Below are positions 35,115 through 43,470 of a stretch of 64,000 nucleotides of DNA, in pieces. Both the position numbers and the translations under genes were made by a program. The notes below the pieces were generated by a model. It made no database searches. It was not told the DNA's origin and was given only the letters and a program-made list of their open reading frames with translations. The first letter of the stretch is position 1, and the number at the start of each line of letters is the position of its first letter. The stretch spans positions 82,450-146,449 of the forward strand of contig JBFXED010000003.1 of assembly GCA_050180485.1 (NCBI GenBank). The letters are read 5' to 3'. This DNA is from CADEGL01 sp050180485 (GTDB taxonomy: Bacteria > Pseudomonadota > Alphaproteobacteria > CADEGL01).

Positions 35115-36368
35115 GTGGCAGACGGCAAGCCGTCACCGAAGCACATCATCCTCACCTCGCACCCCGGCAAGCGGGCGAAGAAGACGGGCGCGATCCTATG
35201 GGGCGCGCCGTCGTCGCAGGAGCGCGGACCCATCGTCGGCACGGTGACGAACCCGGCCGACCGCAACGTCATCGGTACGCACGCGGGCTCTTATGGCGTC
35301 TATCGCGCGCTGGCGGTGGCGGCGGGCGATCTCGATCCCGCTTGGCGCCCGGACCTGACCAACACCGAGCCGGCGGAGCCCATCGGGCCGTACCAGCAGT
35401 GGTCGCATGCCGGCCGCATCGTCTCGCTCGATCCCTGGGGCCACATGGTGGCGCAAGTGTTCGCGGCGGACCTGAAAGCCGGGCGCGACATCCGGCCGAC
35501 CATCGCGGTGACCAAAGCCCATATCAACATGCCTGAGCTGAAGGACGCCGTGCGCGCCGGGCGCCTCAAGCCCGACGGTGAAATCCTGGCCGAGAATGGC
35601 GACATCCGCGTCACCAAGGCCGCGATCGATCCGGTCTGGTATTTGCCCGGGCTGGCGGAGCGTTTTGGCATCACCGAGCAGGCACTGCGCCGCGCTTTGT
35701 TCGAGCAGACCGGTGGTATGTATCCGGAACTGGTCACGCGCTCGGACTTGAAGGTCTTCCTGCCGCCCGTGGGCGGCGTGTCGGTCTATGTCATGGGCGA
35801 TGTGGCGGCACTGGCCGATACCAAGAAGACGGTGGCCTGCCGCGTGCACGACGAATGCAACGGCTCCGACGTGTTCGGCTCCGACATCTGCACCTGCCGG
35901 CCTTACTTGGCCCATGGTATCGAGGTGTGCGTGTCGACCGCGCAAGAAGGCGGCGTCGGCGTCATCGTCTACAACCGTAAGGAAGGCCGTGCGCTGGGCG
36001 AAGTGACCAAGTTCCTGGTCTACAACGCGCGCAAGCGCCAGCCCGGCGGCGACAGCGCGCGCGCCTATTTCGAGCGCACCGAATGCGTGGCGGGCGTGCA
36101 GGACGTGCGGTTCCAGGAACTGATGCCCGACGTGCTGCACTGGCTCGGCATCCAGCGCATCGACCGGCTCGTGTCGATGAGCAACATGAAGCACGAGCAG
36201 ATCGTGTCCCAGGGCATCGCGGTCGGCGAACGCATGTCGATTCCGGACGCGCTGATCCCGCCCGACGCCCATGTCGAGATGGAAGCCAAGAAGGCGGCCG
36301 GCTATTTCACCGAGGCGCCGATCTCCTCCGACCTCGCGGCCGTGAAGGGCCGCGGTCTCAAGGAATAG
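35115..36368 (+). CDS. urc1: GTP cyclohydrolase II homologue of the uracil catabolism (URC) pathway
   Basis: A 417-residue protein. An N-terminal extension of about 190 residues, not found in riboflavin-type RibA, precedes a GTP-cyclohydrolase-II domain. The zinc cysteines are Cys248, Cys259 and Cys261 (DECNGSDVFGSDICTC), spaced as in RibA. The RKEGRALGEVTKFL segment matches the catalytic EGRGIG region. No other riboflavin gene is near; instead a DUF1688/Urc4 gene and uracil phosphoribosyltransferase follow directly, the arrangement of bacterial URC clusters. Urc1 is proposed to act on a uracil-derived nucleotide in uracil breakdown; details of the reaction remain unsettled. It starts at GTG 35115 with GGAGG seven bases before. 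Confidence 0.87.
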   Translation: MADGKPSPKHIILTSHPGKRAKKTGAILWGAPSSQERGPIVGTVTNPADRNVIGTHAGSYGVYRALAVAAGDLDPAWRPDLTNTEPAEPIGPYQQWSHAGRIVSLDPWGHMVAQVFAADLKAGRDIRPTIAVTKAHINMPELKDAVRAGRLKPDGEILAENGDIRVTKAAIDPVWYLPGLAERFGITEQALRRALFEQTGGMYPELVTRSDLKVFLPPVGGVSVYVMGDVAALADTKKTVACRVHDECNGSDVFGSDICTCRPYLAHGIEVCVSTAQEGGVGVIVYNRKEGRALGEVTKFLVYNARKRQPGGDSARAYFERTECVAGVQDVRFQELMPDVLHWLGIQRIDRLVSMSNMKHEQIVSQGIAVGERMSIPDALIPPDAHVEMEAKKAAGYFTEAPISSDLAAVKGRGLKE

Positions 36369-36370
36369 GC

Positions 36371-37579
36371 GTGGCGGACGCATTGGCATATCTGCGCTCG
36401 TCGGCCGCCGTGCGCGAACGCGCGCATCGCCTCTTGTCGGCGGCGGAGCGGGACGAGTTGGCCCATTTCGCCGTGGACGGCGCGCGCATGGCACCATTGG
36501 CCGATTACGTGATCGAGACGATTCGTGCGCGTTATCCAACGCTGGATGTGCCCTACCACAGCCGCTGGCGCCATTTCGAAGCCGGCGGCGTCGATCGCTG
36601 GGCGGAGTTGCGCGCGCGTTTGAAGGACGCGGACGAGATCGCCCGCGCGCGCTTCGACCTCGTGATTCCCAGTGTCCTGCTCGACGCGGGCGCGGGGCCG
36701 TCGTGGAGCTATCGCGACGCGGATGGCGGCGTCCACGCGCGCTCGGAGGGGCTGGGCGTAGCCACGCTCCGTATGTTCGCGGGCGGCCTGTTTTCGGCCG
36801 ATCTCAAGAATCCGCTGCGCGCCGACGCCAAGCGGTTGGAAGCCCTAGAGGATCTGGAACTGGCGCAAGGCTTTCAGGTGGGACCGGACAATTTGCTGAC
36901 GGGCCTACCCGGCCGGGCAGACTTGATACGGCGTCTGGGCGCGGCGGTGCGCGGGCGGCCGGAGGTTTTTCCCGGCGGCTGCGTCGGCGGATTGTTCGAC
37001 ACGCTCAGGCTTCGCGCACAGGGCCGCACCATCGCGGCACCCGCGATTCTGCAGCTGGTGCTGGAAGCACTGGGTCCCATCTGGCCCGGGCGGATCGAAC
37101 TGGACGGTGTCAATTTGGGCGATGTCTGGCGCCACCGCTCCATGCGCACGGGCGACGCGACCGACGGCCTCGTGCCGTTCCACAAGCTGTCCCAGTGGCT
37201 GACCTACTCGTTGGTCGAGCCGCTGGAGGAGGCGGGCATCGCAGTCGGCGATCTCGATGGGCTCACCGGCCTCGCCGAGTACCGTAACGGCGGGCTGTTC
37301 ATCGACGGCGGCGTGCTGCGCTTCAAGGACGAGAAGGCCGCGATGCGCTCGCACGCGGTCGATTCCGAGCTGGTGGTCGAATGGCGCGCGCTAACCGTGG
37401 CGCTGCTCGATCGCATGGCGGATGAGATTCGCGCGAAGCTGAAGCTGGATGCAAAGGCGCTGCCGCTGGCCAAGGTGCTGGAAGGCGGCACCTGGGCGGC
37501 GGGGCGGCGGCTCGCGGTGGAGAAACGCGCGGGTGGCGCGCCGCCCGTCCGTGTCGCCAGCGACGGCACGGTATTTTAA
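36371..37579 (+). CDS. urc4: Urc4/Urg3 family protein (DUF1688), uracil catabolism
   Basis: A 402-residue cytoplasmic protein of the DUF1688 family, needed for growth on uracil in the yeast URC pathway. Characteristic stretches are YHSRWRHFEAGGVDRW, FDLVIPSVLLDAGAGPSWSY, GGCVGGLFDTLRLRA and MRTGDATDGLVPFHKLSQWL. The biochemical activity is not established. Because the family's invariant His, Asp and Arg residues are retained, it is presumably an active enzyme. It starts at GTG 36371, 2 bases after urc1, and its TAA overlaps by one base an ATG in the upp frame. The three genes thus form a translationally coupled operon. Confidence 0.88.
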   Translation: MADALAYLRSSAAVRERAHRLLSAAERDELAHFAVDGARMAPLADYVIETIRARYPTLDVPYHSRWRHFEAGGVDRWAELRARLKDADEIARARFDLVIPSVLLDAGAGPSWSYRDADGGVHARSEGLGVATLRMFAGGLFSADLKNPLRADAKRLEALEDLELAQGFQVGPDNLLTGLPGRADLIRRLGAAVRGRPEVFPGGCVGGLFDTLRLRAQGRTIAAPAILQLVLEALGPIWPGRIELDGVNLGDVWRHRSMRTGDATDGLVPFHKLSQWLTYSLVEPLEEAGIAVGDLDGLTGLAEYRNGGLFIDGGVLRFKDEKAAMRSHAVDSELVVEWRALTVALLDRMADEIRAKLKLDAKALPLAKVLEGGTWAAGRRLAVEKRAGGAPPVRVASDGTVF

Positions 37580-37608
37580 TGCAACGGCAAAAACATAACG
37601 GGGGCGAC

Positions 37609-38241
37609 ATGCCGGGGAACGTTCACGTCATCGACCATCCGGTCGTGCAGCACAAATTGACGCGTATGCGGCACAAGGAGACGGACAGCAGCGAATTCCG
37701 CCGGCTGTTGCGTGAGATCAGCCTTCTGTTCGCCTATGAGGTGACGCGCGATCTGCCCATGGCCACGGCGGAGATCGAAACGCCGGTCGCACGCATGATG
37801 GCGCCGGTCCTCGCTGACCGCTCCATGTGTTTCATCTCGATCCTGCGCGCCGGCAACGGCATCGTGGACGGCATGCTCGAGGTGCTGCCCAACGCGCGCG
37901 TCGGCCATGTCGGTATCTATCGCGATCCGGAAACGTTGGTGGCGATCGAATATTACTTCAAGGTGCCCGAGGATGCCGACCAGCGCCACATGGTGGTCGC
38001 CGATCCCATGCTGGCGACGGCGAATTCCGCGATCGCCGCGATCCGCCGGCTCAAGGAGATCGGGCCCCTGTCGCTGAAGCTGGTATGCCTGGTCGCGGCA
38101 CCCGAGGGTATCGCCGCGTTCCAGGCCGAGCATCCGGACGTGCCGATCTACACCGCCGCGATCGACGAGCGGTTGAACGAACACGGCTATATCGTGCCGG
38201 GCCTGGGTGACGCGGGGGACCGCATCTTCGGGACCAAATAG
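37609..38241 (+). CDS. upp: Uracil phosphoribosyltransferase (URC-linked)
   Basis: Makes UMP from uracil and PRPP; in the URC pathway it provides the nucleotide entry step. From ATG 37609 the protein has 210 residues, nearly the same as E. coli Upp, and GGGGGCGAC precedes it; an ATG at 37579 overlapping the Urc4 stop would add 10 residues. The C-terminal uracil-binding stretch YIVPGLGDAGDRIFGTK is intact. The PRPP loop is unusual: residues 132-140 read DPMLATANS instead of the near-invariant DPMLATGGS. This could mean altered kinetics or a changed role within the URC operon. The N-terminal MRHKETDSSEFRRLL is also Upp-like. Confidence 0.88.
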   Translation: MPGNVHVIDHPVVQHKLTRMRHKETDSSEFRRLLREISLLFAYEVTRDLPMATAEIETPVARMMAPVLADRSMCFISILRAGNGIVDGMLEVLPNARVGHVGIYRDPETLVAIEYYFKVPEDADQRHMVVADPMLATANSAIAAIRRLKEIGPLSLKLVCLVAAPEGIAAFQAEHPDVPIYTAAIDERLNEHGYIVPGLGDAGDRIFGTK

Positions 38242-38252
38242 GGAGGAACGCG

Positions 38253-38726
38253 ATGGCGAATACGAACGGACCGGGCTTCGATCCGAAAACCGTAGCGGAG
38301 CATATGGGCTCCACGTACCCCGAGCCGTTTCGCTCGCAAGTGGCGGGCCGCGCCAAGCGGCGGCTGGGCGACGCGTTCGGATTGACCCAGTTCGGCGTCA
38401 ATCTGGCGACTTTGCCGCCCGGCTGCCTGGCTTCGATGCGCCATTGGCACTCGCACGAGGACGAGTTTCTGTATGTAGTCGAGGGCGAGTTGGTGCTGGC
38501 GACGGATGCGGGCGAGCAAATCCTTAAACCCGGCATGGTCGCCGGCTTTCCGGCGGGAAAAGCAGACGGTCACCACTTGATCAATCGCAACGATAAGCCC
38601 GCCGTTTATCTGGAGGTGGGCGGCCGCGACCCGAATGATGTCTGCGAATATCCCGACATCGACATGCGCGCGGAGCCGTTCAACGGCGGTTCGCGCTACG
38701 TCCACAAGGACGGCAAGCCGTATTGA
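38253..38726 (+). CDS. Single-domain cupin protein
   Basis: A 157-residue cytoplasmic cupin. The two cupin motifs are visible: SMRHWHSHEDEFLYVVEGE (motif 1 with the His/His/Glu metal ligands) and MVAGFPAGKADGHHLINR (motif 2 with His). The closing segment GGRDPNDVCEYPDIDM is common in sugar-binding or isomerase-like cupins. GGGAGG lies about 6 bases before the ATG. It starts 11 bases after upp and 13 bases before a PhyH-type dioxygenase, so it probably extends the URC operon. A dioxygenase or isomerase role on a uracil-breakdown intermediate is speculative. Metal dependence follows from the intact ligands. Confidence 0.8.
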   Translation: MANTNGPGFDPKTVAEHMGSTYPEPFRSQVAGRAKRRLGDAFGLTQFGVNLATLPPGCLASMRHWHSHEDEFLYVVEGELVLATDAGEQILKPGMVAGFPAGKADGHHLINRNDKPAVYLEVGGRDPNDVCEYPDIDMRAEPFNGGSRYVHKDGKPY

Positions 38727-38739
38727 ACGGAGGCCCCCG

Positions 38740-39576
38740 ATGAACAGCGTCATGCCCGCCCGCTTTGCCACCGAGGAGAATGTCGCGGCCTATTGGCGAG
38801 ACGGCGCGGTGTGCCTGAAGGGCGCGTTTCCGCGCGAATGGATTGAGACTTTGCGCGAGGGCGCGGAGAAGACCCGCCACGAGCCTTCTTCCGACACTCA
38901 CTGGTATCACGGCGGGCCCGGGCAGGAGCGTGTGTTCTTCAATGTTTCCTATAGCTGGCCGCGCGTGGAGGCCTTCCGCCGCTTCATCTGGGAATCAGGC
39001 GTGACAGAATTGGCTGCGCGCTTCGCGCGATCCAAGAAGCTGAACCTGTTATGGGACGGCGTGTTCTACCGCACACCTGGTCTCGACCAGCCCACGCCAT
39101 GGCACCAGGACATGCCGTACTGGCCTATCGAGGGTGACCAGATCGTCAGCGTCTGGATGCCGCTCGACCTCGCGCCGCTGGACAGTGTGCTGTCCTTCTA
39201 CCGCGGCTCTCATCGGATGGGCCGTTTCAAGCGGCTGAGCTTCCGCGACGGCGGCAAAACGCCGCACTTCGCGGCGGGTGATCGGAGCGACGCCAAGGAG
39301 GTGCCGGATCTGGAGAATGGGCCCGAGGCCAAGAACGTGCTGCGCTGGTCGATGGAGCCGGGCGACTGCATCGTCTTCCATGGTTATGCTTTGCATGGCT
39401 CGCCAGGCAATAAGCACGCTGATCGGCCGTTACGGGCCACGACTTTTCGCTTCGCGGGCGATGACGCTGTCTATGCCTATCGGTCCGAGGGTATGTCGCC
39501 GAGTTTCTCGAGCCCTGAGATCAAGCCCGGCGATGCTCTCGACAGCGAGCTTTTTCCGGTCGTTTGGCGGGCCTAA
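38740..39576 (+). CDS. Phytanoyl-CoA dioxygenase (PhyH) family Fe(II)/2-oxoglutarate oxygenase
   Basis: A 278-residue non-haem iron oxygenase. The metal triad is WHQDMPY (His122, Asp124) with the distal His in YALHGSPGN (His219). Arg228 or a nearby Arg in DRPLRATTFRF would bind 2-oxoglutarate. The family hydroxylates very diverse small molecules, so the substrate cannot be named. ATG 38740 is preceded by GGAGGCCCCCG and lies 13 bases after the cupin gene, so it is probably the fifth gene of the operon that starts with urc1. It converges with the DUF1989 gene, overlapping by 4 bases at the stops. Confidence 0.83.
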   Translation: MNSVMPARFATEENVAAYWRDGAVCLKGAFPREWIETLREGAEKTRHEPSSDTHWYHGGPGQERVFFNVSYSWPRVEAFRRFIWESGVTELAARFARSKKLNLLWDGVFYRTPGLDQPTPWHQDMPYWPIEGDQIVSVWMPLDLAPLDSVLSFYRGSHRMGRFKRLSFRDGGKTPHFAAGDRSDAKEVPDLENGPEAKNVLRWSMEPGDCIVFHGYALHGSPGNKHADRPLRATTFRFAGDDAVYAYRSEGMSPSFSSPEIKPGDALDSELFPVVWRA

Positions 39577-40178
39577 CTCACCTCGAAATGTGCGTCGACC
39601 GGTCCGCCCGTGCCGTTGACTGGAATCTGGCCGAGATCGTAGGGACAGGCCGACATCGCGACGACGCAGTCCATGGCGGCGCGCAGGATCATGTAGTCGC
39701 CGGGCTTGCTGACGGGCGGGGCGAAGCCGATGCGCCCGTCGGGCAAGACGGGGCAGTTCTGCCAGAGGTTGAAGGGCTGGGGCGGCGGATAGGGCGGTGA
39801 GGCGATGCCGGCCGCTTTCAGCGCGGTGGCGAAATTCTCGCCGCAGCTGTCGTGGTGGCCGACGAACCCGTCCAGGCGGTAGCGATGCTCGTCGCAGCAC
39901 GGATAGGTGGTGTCGTGCGCGCCCGGCGAATGGTCCTCGACCATGGTCAGGATCGGCCGCCGACGCCAGGTCACGAAACTCTCGTTCAAGGCCGGGACCA
40001 GCCGCTTCACGTAACTGTGCGTGTGGCACATGGACATGAATTCGGCCGGGTCGTTGGAGGCGACCGCCCACATGTCCACCACCTGGGTTCCGTGCGTGTT
40101 GATGACCTTGAGGTGCTGACCGGCCTTAAGGCGCGCGAAAGCGCCCTTGCGCGCCGGGATGCGTTGACGCTCGGCCAT
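39573..40178 (-). CDS. DUF1989 protein (urea-carboxylase-associated / carboxyguanidine deiminase-like)
   Basis: A 201-residue cytoplasmic protein of the DUF1989 family. It has GTQVVDMWAV at residues about 35-45 and the zinc-type cysteine region YPCCDEHRYRLDGFVGHHDS followed by CGENF. Members found next to urea carboxylase (CgdA/CgdB) are subunits of carboxyguanidine deiminase. Here only one subunit is present and no urea carboxylase or allophanate hydrolase is seen, so a different C-N hydrolysis is likely. ATG 40178 is preceded by AGGGAGAAG on the - strand. It lies 10 bases after an amidohydrolase gene, forming a two-gene unit on the strand opposite the URC operon. Confidence 0.83.
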   Translation of the reverse strand: MAERQRIPARKGAFARLKAGQHLKVINTHGTQVVDMWAVASNDPAEFMSMCHTHSYVKRLVPALNESFVTWRRRPILTMVEDHSPGAHDTTYPCCDEHRYRLDGFVGHHDSCGENFATALKAAGIASPPYPPPQPFNLWQNCPVLPDGRIGFAPPVSKPGDYMILRAAMDCVVAMSACPYDLGQIPVNGTGGPVDAHFEVS

Positions 40179-40188
40179 CGGCTTCTCC

Positions 40189-41565
40189 CTATGCGGTGGC
40201 GCGGTCTCCGAACAAGCCGCGCGCTTCGTGCCAGACGCGGTCGGCCACCTTCTGCGCTTCGCGGAACATTTCCTTCTCGTCCATGGTGAGAAGGCGCTTG
40301 TCGGCCACGACCGGCTCGCCATTCACCCAGACATGGGTCACGTCGCTGCCGTTGGCGTTGTAGACCAAATCGGTGATGACGTTCTCGCGCCGGATCGGGT
40401 TGCACCAAGCGGTCTCCAGATCGACCAGGATGATGTCGGCCTTCTTGCCGGCTTCGAGCGTGCCCAGGTCCTTTTCCATGCCTAGGCCTTTCGCGCCGCC
40501 AACGGTCGCGAGACTTAGCACGTCCCAGGCGTCGATCAGCTCGATATTGCCGGACTGCACGCGGGCCAGAAGGATCGCGGCGCGCATGGTCTTCCACAAA
40601 TCGTTCGACGCCCAGTCGGAGCCCAGCGAGATGTTGATGCCCGAGCCGTAGAATTTCTCCATCGGCGGGAAGTAAGCGCGCTTGCCGACCAGGTAAGCCG
40701 TGTGGCTCATCTTGGTGCCGGTCGATTTGAGAAGGTCGATCTCCTCGTCGTTCACGAACACGCAGTGGGCCGCCATCATGTTAGGGCCCAACAAACCCAG
40801 CTCCTTCAACATGGGCACGGCGCGCTTGCCGTAGTTGTGCTCCATGAAACCTTGCTCGGCGGGCACGGAGGCGCAATGGGTGTGAAGCCCTACGCCATGT
40901 TTGCGCGCCAGTTCACCGCATTTGGCCAGCACCTCGGGCCGCGCGCGGTCGGGCCCGTCCGGCGCCACGCGCGTCGTGATGCGGCCGTTGCAGGCGCCTT
41001 CCCATTCCTGGATCAGCGCCTCGGCCTCGTCGAGATTCTGCTTGGCCAAATCGGGCAGCCAATCGCGGTCGAACTTGCCAGGCGTGATCTTGCCCGTGTT
41101 CATCTCGCGCACGACGCCCGCGACGACGGCACGGATGCCGAGGTCCTTCACGATGCGAGCGGGCTCGGGCATGTACCACCACATCTCGTTGATGGTGGTG
41201 GTGCCCGTCTTGAGCATCTCGATGCCGTGGACCATGCCGGGGAAATAGAGGTCGTCGGATTTGACGTAGTCTTCCTGCAGCGGGATCGCGCGCTTGAACG
41301 AGCCGCCTGTGGCACGCTTGGCGTCCTCGGTCGTCGCCTTGTTGAAGCCGCCGGCCAGATGGGTATGCGTGTTGATCAGGCCTGGCAGCACGGCCTTGCC
41401 GCGCGCGTCCACCGTGCGATCGGGCTTGAAGTTCCGACGCACCGCTTCGCTTTCACCCACCGCCACGATCCGGTCGTTCTCGATGGCAACCGCGCCGTCG
41501 GGAATGGTCAGATTCCGCTGCGTCATGGGAATGACCCAGCCGTTCTCGATCAGCGTTTTCGCCAT
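40189..41565 (-). CDS. Amidohydrolase family protein, TRZ/ATZ/cytosine deaminase-like
   Basis: A 458-residue metal-dependent hydrolase. The metal ligands are in INTHTHLAGGF (HxH), GLHTHCASVP, MMAAHCVFVND and ISLGSDWASND (Asp). The composite beta domain (GAVAIENDRIVAVGESEAV at the start; GTLEAGKKADIILVDLETAW near the end) is typical of chlorohydrolases and nucleobase deaminases. The substrate is not defined. It is co-transcribed with the DUF1989 gene and next to the URC operon, which suggests deamination or ring cleavage of a pyrimidine- or guanidine-like compound. The gene resembles the amidohydrolase at 17132 in family but differs clearly in sequence. GGGAGGGGCGC precedes the ATG on its strand. 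Confidence 0.86.
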   Translation of the reverse strand: MAKTLIENGWVIPMTQRNLTIPDGAVAIENDRIVAVGESEAVRRNFKPDRTVDARGKAVLPGLINTHTHLAGGFNKATTEDAKRATGGSFKRAIPLQEDYVKSDDLYFPGMVHGIEMLKTGTTTINEMWWYMPEPARIVKDLGIRAVVAGVVREMNTGKITPGKFDRDWLPDLAKQNLDEAEALIQEWEGACNGRITTRVAPDGPDRARPEVLAKCGELARKHGVGLHTHCASVPAEQGFMEHNYGKRAVPMLKELGLLGPNMMAAHCVFVNDEEIDLLKSTGTKMSHTAYLVGKRAYFPPMEKFYGSGINISLGSDWASNDLWKTMRAAILLARVQSGNIELIDAWDVLSLATVGGAKGLGMEKDLGTLEAGKKADIILVDLETAWCNPIRRENVITDLVYNANGSDVTHVWVNGEPVVADKRLLTMDEKEMFREAQKVADRVWHEARGLFGDRATA

Positions 41566-41651
41566 GCGCCCCTCCCGATGTCCCTGGGGAATAGTGGGCC
41601 TGCCGCTTCGCGGCTGGCAAGCGCTAGGCTTGGCGTCCTGGGCTTGCTAGC

Positions 41652-42566
41652 GTGGCTCTCATGGGGGCAGCCGAAGCGGCAAAGATCGCGCCGGTGGGGT
41701 GGCGCTGGCTGGGCCTGGCTTGCGGCATCGTCGCGGCGTTCTGCTTTTCCATGGGCACGCTTCTGTCGCCCACGGTTTACGCGGCGGGCGGCAGCGCCGC
41801 CGCCATCGTGGTCGTCCGTCTTGCTCTCATCTTGCCGGTCTTCTTCGGTTTCGCGGTAGCAACCAAGCGGCCGATCGTCCTGCCGCCGCGCCAGCGCTAT
41901 GTGGCCTTCGCGCTCGGCATCCTGACGGCGTTCCAGACGCTCGTGATCTTCACGTCCTTCCGCTACATCCCCATCAGCCTGGCGATCCTGATCGAGTACA
42001 CCTATCCGCTGCTCGTACTCATCGCCATGCGCGTCCTGTTTGGCGAAGGGCTGACCGTCGCGCGCATCGTGGCCATGGTGGTGGCGCTGGCCGGCTTGGC
42101 GCTCGCCCTCGGCGTTGACCCCAGTAAGGCCCATCCGCTGGGCGTCGCGCTGGCGGCCCTATCGGCCGTGTGGGTTGCTACGCGTCTGATCGCCTCCAGC
42201 CGGTTCCTGCGCACGGCGGACGTGATCCGACTTCTAATCCATATGCAGGTGGCTGGGTTGGCGGTTGCCCTGCCGTTGTTCGGGCTCTTGGGGCTGCTTC
42301 AGTTCCCGCAGACGCTGGAAGGGGTGGCGGCCTTGGGCGGCATGGCGGCCTTCAATGGCGTCGGGGTGTTCCTGGCGCTCAAGGCCCTGACCCTGATCGG
42401 CCCTGTGCGCACATCCATGGCCCAGGCTATGGAATCGGTGTTTACCGTCTCCCTCGCTGGCCTTCTTCTCGGCGAATCGCTTTCGCCGCAGAAGATCCTG
42501 GGCGCGGCGATGGTGATCGGCGCGGTGGCGACGGTGCAGTTCCTGCGCAACCGACCTGTGCACTAG
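41652..42566 (+). CDS. EamA/DMT family membrane transporter
   Basis: A 304-residue inner-membrane protein with ten predicted hydrophobic helices arranged as two EamA repeats. The second repeat is marked by GGMAAFNGVGVFLALKALTL, then SMAQAMESVFTVSLAGLLLG. Drug/metabolite transporters of this kind export or import small metabolites; the substrate is unknown. The start is GTG 41652 or ATG 41661, neither with a strong ribosome-binding site. It is divergent from the amidohydrolase gene with 86 bases between them, and may be regulated with it. Its stop overlaps by 4 bases that of the enoyl-CoA hydratase gene on the other strand. Confidence 0.85.
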   Translation: MALMGAAEAAKIAPVGWRWLGLACGIVAAFCFSMGTLLSPTVYAAGGSAAAIVVVRLALILPVFFGFAVATKRPIVLPPRQRYVAFALGILTAFQTLVIFTSFRYIPISLAILIEYTYPLLVLIAMRVLFGEGLTVARIVAMVVALAGLALALGVDPSKAHPLGVALAALSAVWVATRLIASSRFLRTADVIRLLIHMQVAGLAVALPLFGLLGLLQFPQTLEGVAALGGMAAFNGVGVFLALKALTLIGPVRTSMAQAMESVFTVSLAGLLLGESLSPQKILGAAMVIGAVATVQFLRNRPVH

Positions 42567-43378
42567 CTCCGGTCCAGATCCTCGAACGGCGTCTCGCGCT
42601 TGGTCAGGAACTCCTTCAACCCCTTCTCGAACAGAAGGCGGAACCAATCCGCGCCCTCGGGCGTGGAATGAAGCTGCGCCGTCGTCTCGGCGTTGTAGAG
42701 CCAAGCGTTGTACATGCCCGAGGCCAACTGGGCATTGTTGATCGCCAGCTTGTTGAACTTGATGCCAGGCACCGGGATGCGCGAGACCTTGCGCGCCAGG
42801 TGCCGCGCCGCGGTCATCACCTGGCTGGCCGGTACCGCCTTGTTGACCAGGTGCATCCGTGCGGCCTCTTCGCCCGAGATCATGTCGCCCGTGAACATCA
42901 GATAGCGCACATGCCGGATCGGCGCGGTCCACGGCATCATGAGCGTGGGCGGCGCCGAGACATGGCGGATCTCCGGCTCGCCGATCTTGGCGTCCTCGGC
43001 CGCCACGGCCAGGTCGCAGCACATCATCAGCTCCATGCCGCCGGCGAGCGCATAGCCGTTCACGGCCGCGATGGTGGCAATGGGCGCCGACCAGAGCGCG
43101 TAGAAGCGGCGCATGTTGGCCAGCACGTTCTCGCGCCAGGCCTCGATGCCCATCTCGAAATTGTCGCTCTGCAGGTCGAAGCCGGTGGAGAAGGCGCGGC
43201 CCGCGCCGGTCAGGATCAGGGCATTCACCGTCTTGTCCGCGCTGGCGCGTTTCACCGCGTCGTCCAGCTCGTCCAGCATCGTGTCGCCCAGCGCGTTCAG
43301 CTTTTCCGGCCGGTTCATGGTGACGGTGACGAACCTGTCCGTCTCGTCGCGTTCGTACGTGATCTGGGTATAGCCCAT
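42563..43378 (-). CDS. Enoyl-CoA hydratase/isomerase family protein
   Basis: A 271-residue crotonase-fold enzyme. The oxyanion-hole and active-site segments are visible: LILTGAGRAFSTGFDLQ, then VNGYALAGGMELMMCCDLAV and KIGEPEIRHVSAPPTLM. Both usual catalytic Glu positions (GGMEL and GEPEI) are occupied, so hydratase activity is plausible. The C-terminal third is helical. ATG 43378 is preceded by GGGAGAGGGG on its strand. It stands alone on the - strand between a DMT transporter and a PLP enzyme, so its pathway is not clear from context. Confidence 0.88.
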   Translation of the reverse strand: MGYTQITYERDETDRFVTVTMNRPEKLNALGDTMLDELDDAVKRASADKTVNALILTGAGRAFSTGFDLQSDNFEMGIEAWRENVLANMRRFYALWSAPIATIAAVNGYALAGGMELMMCCDLAVAAEDAKIGEPEIRHVSAPPTLMMPWTAPIRHVRYLMFTGDMISGEEAARMHLVNKAVPASQVMTAARHLARKVSRIPVPGIKFNKLAINNAQLASGMYNAWLYNAETTAQLHSTPEGADWFRLLFEKGLKEFLTKRETPFEDLDRS

Positions 43379-43470
43379 GCCCCTCTCCCTGGACCTCGCT
43401 CGCTGGCAGTGTACACGGGCAGGGCGGGGGCCATAGCCCGGCCCATGACCCTCCGCTAGACTTTCCCGCC

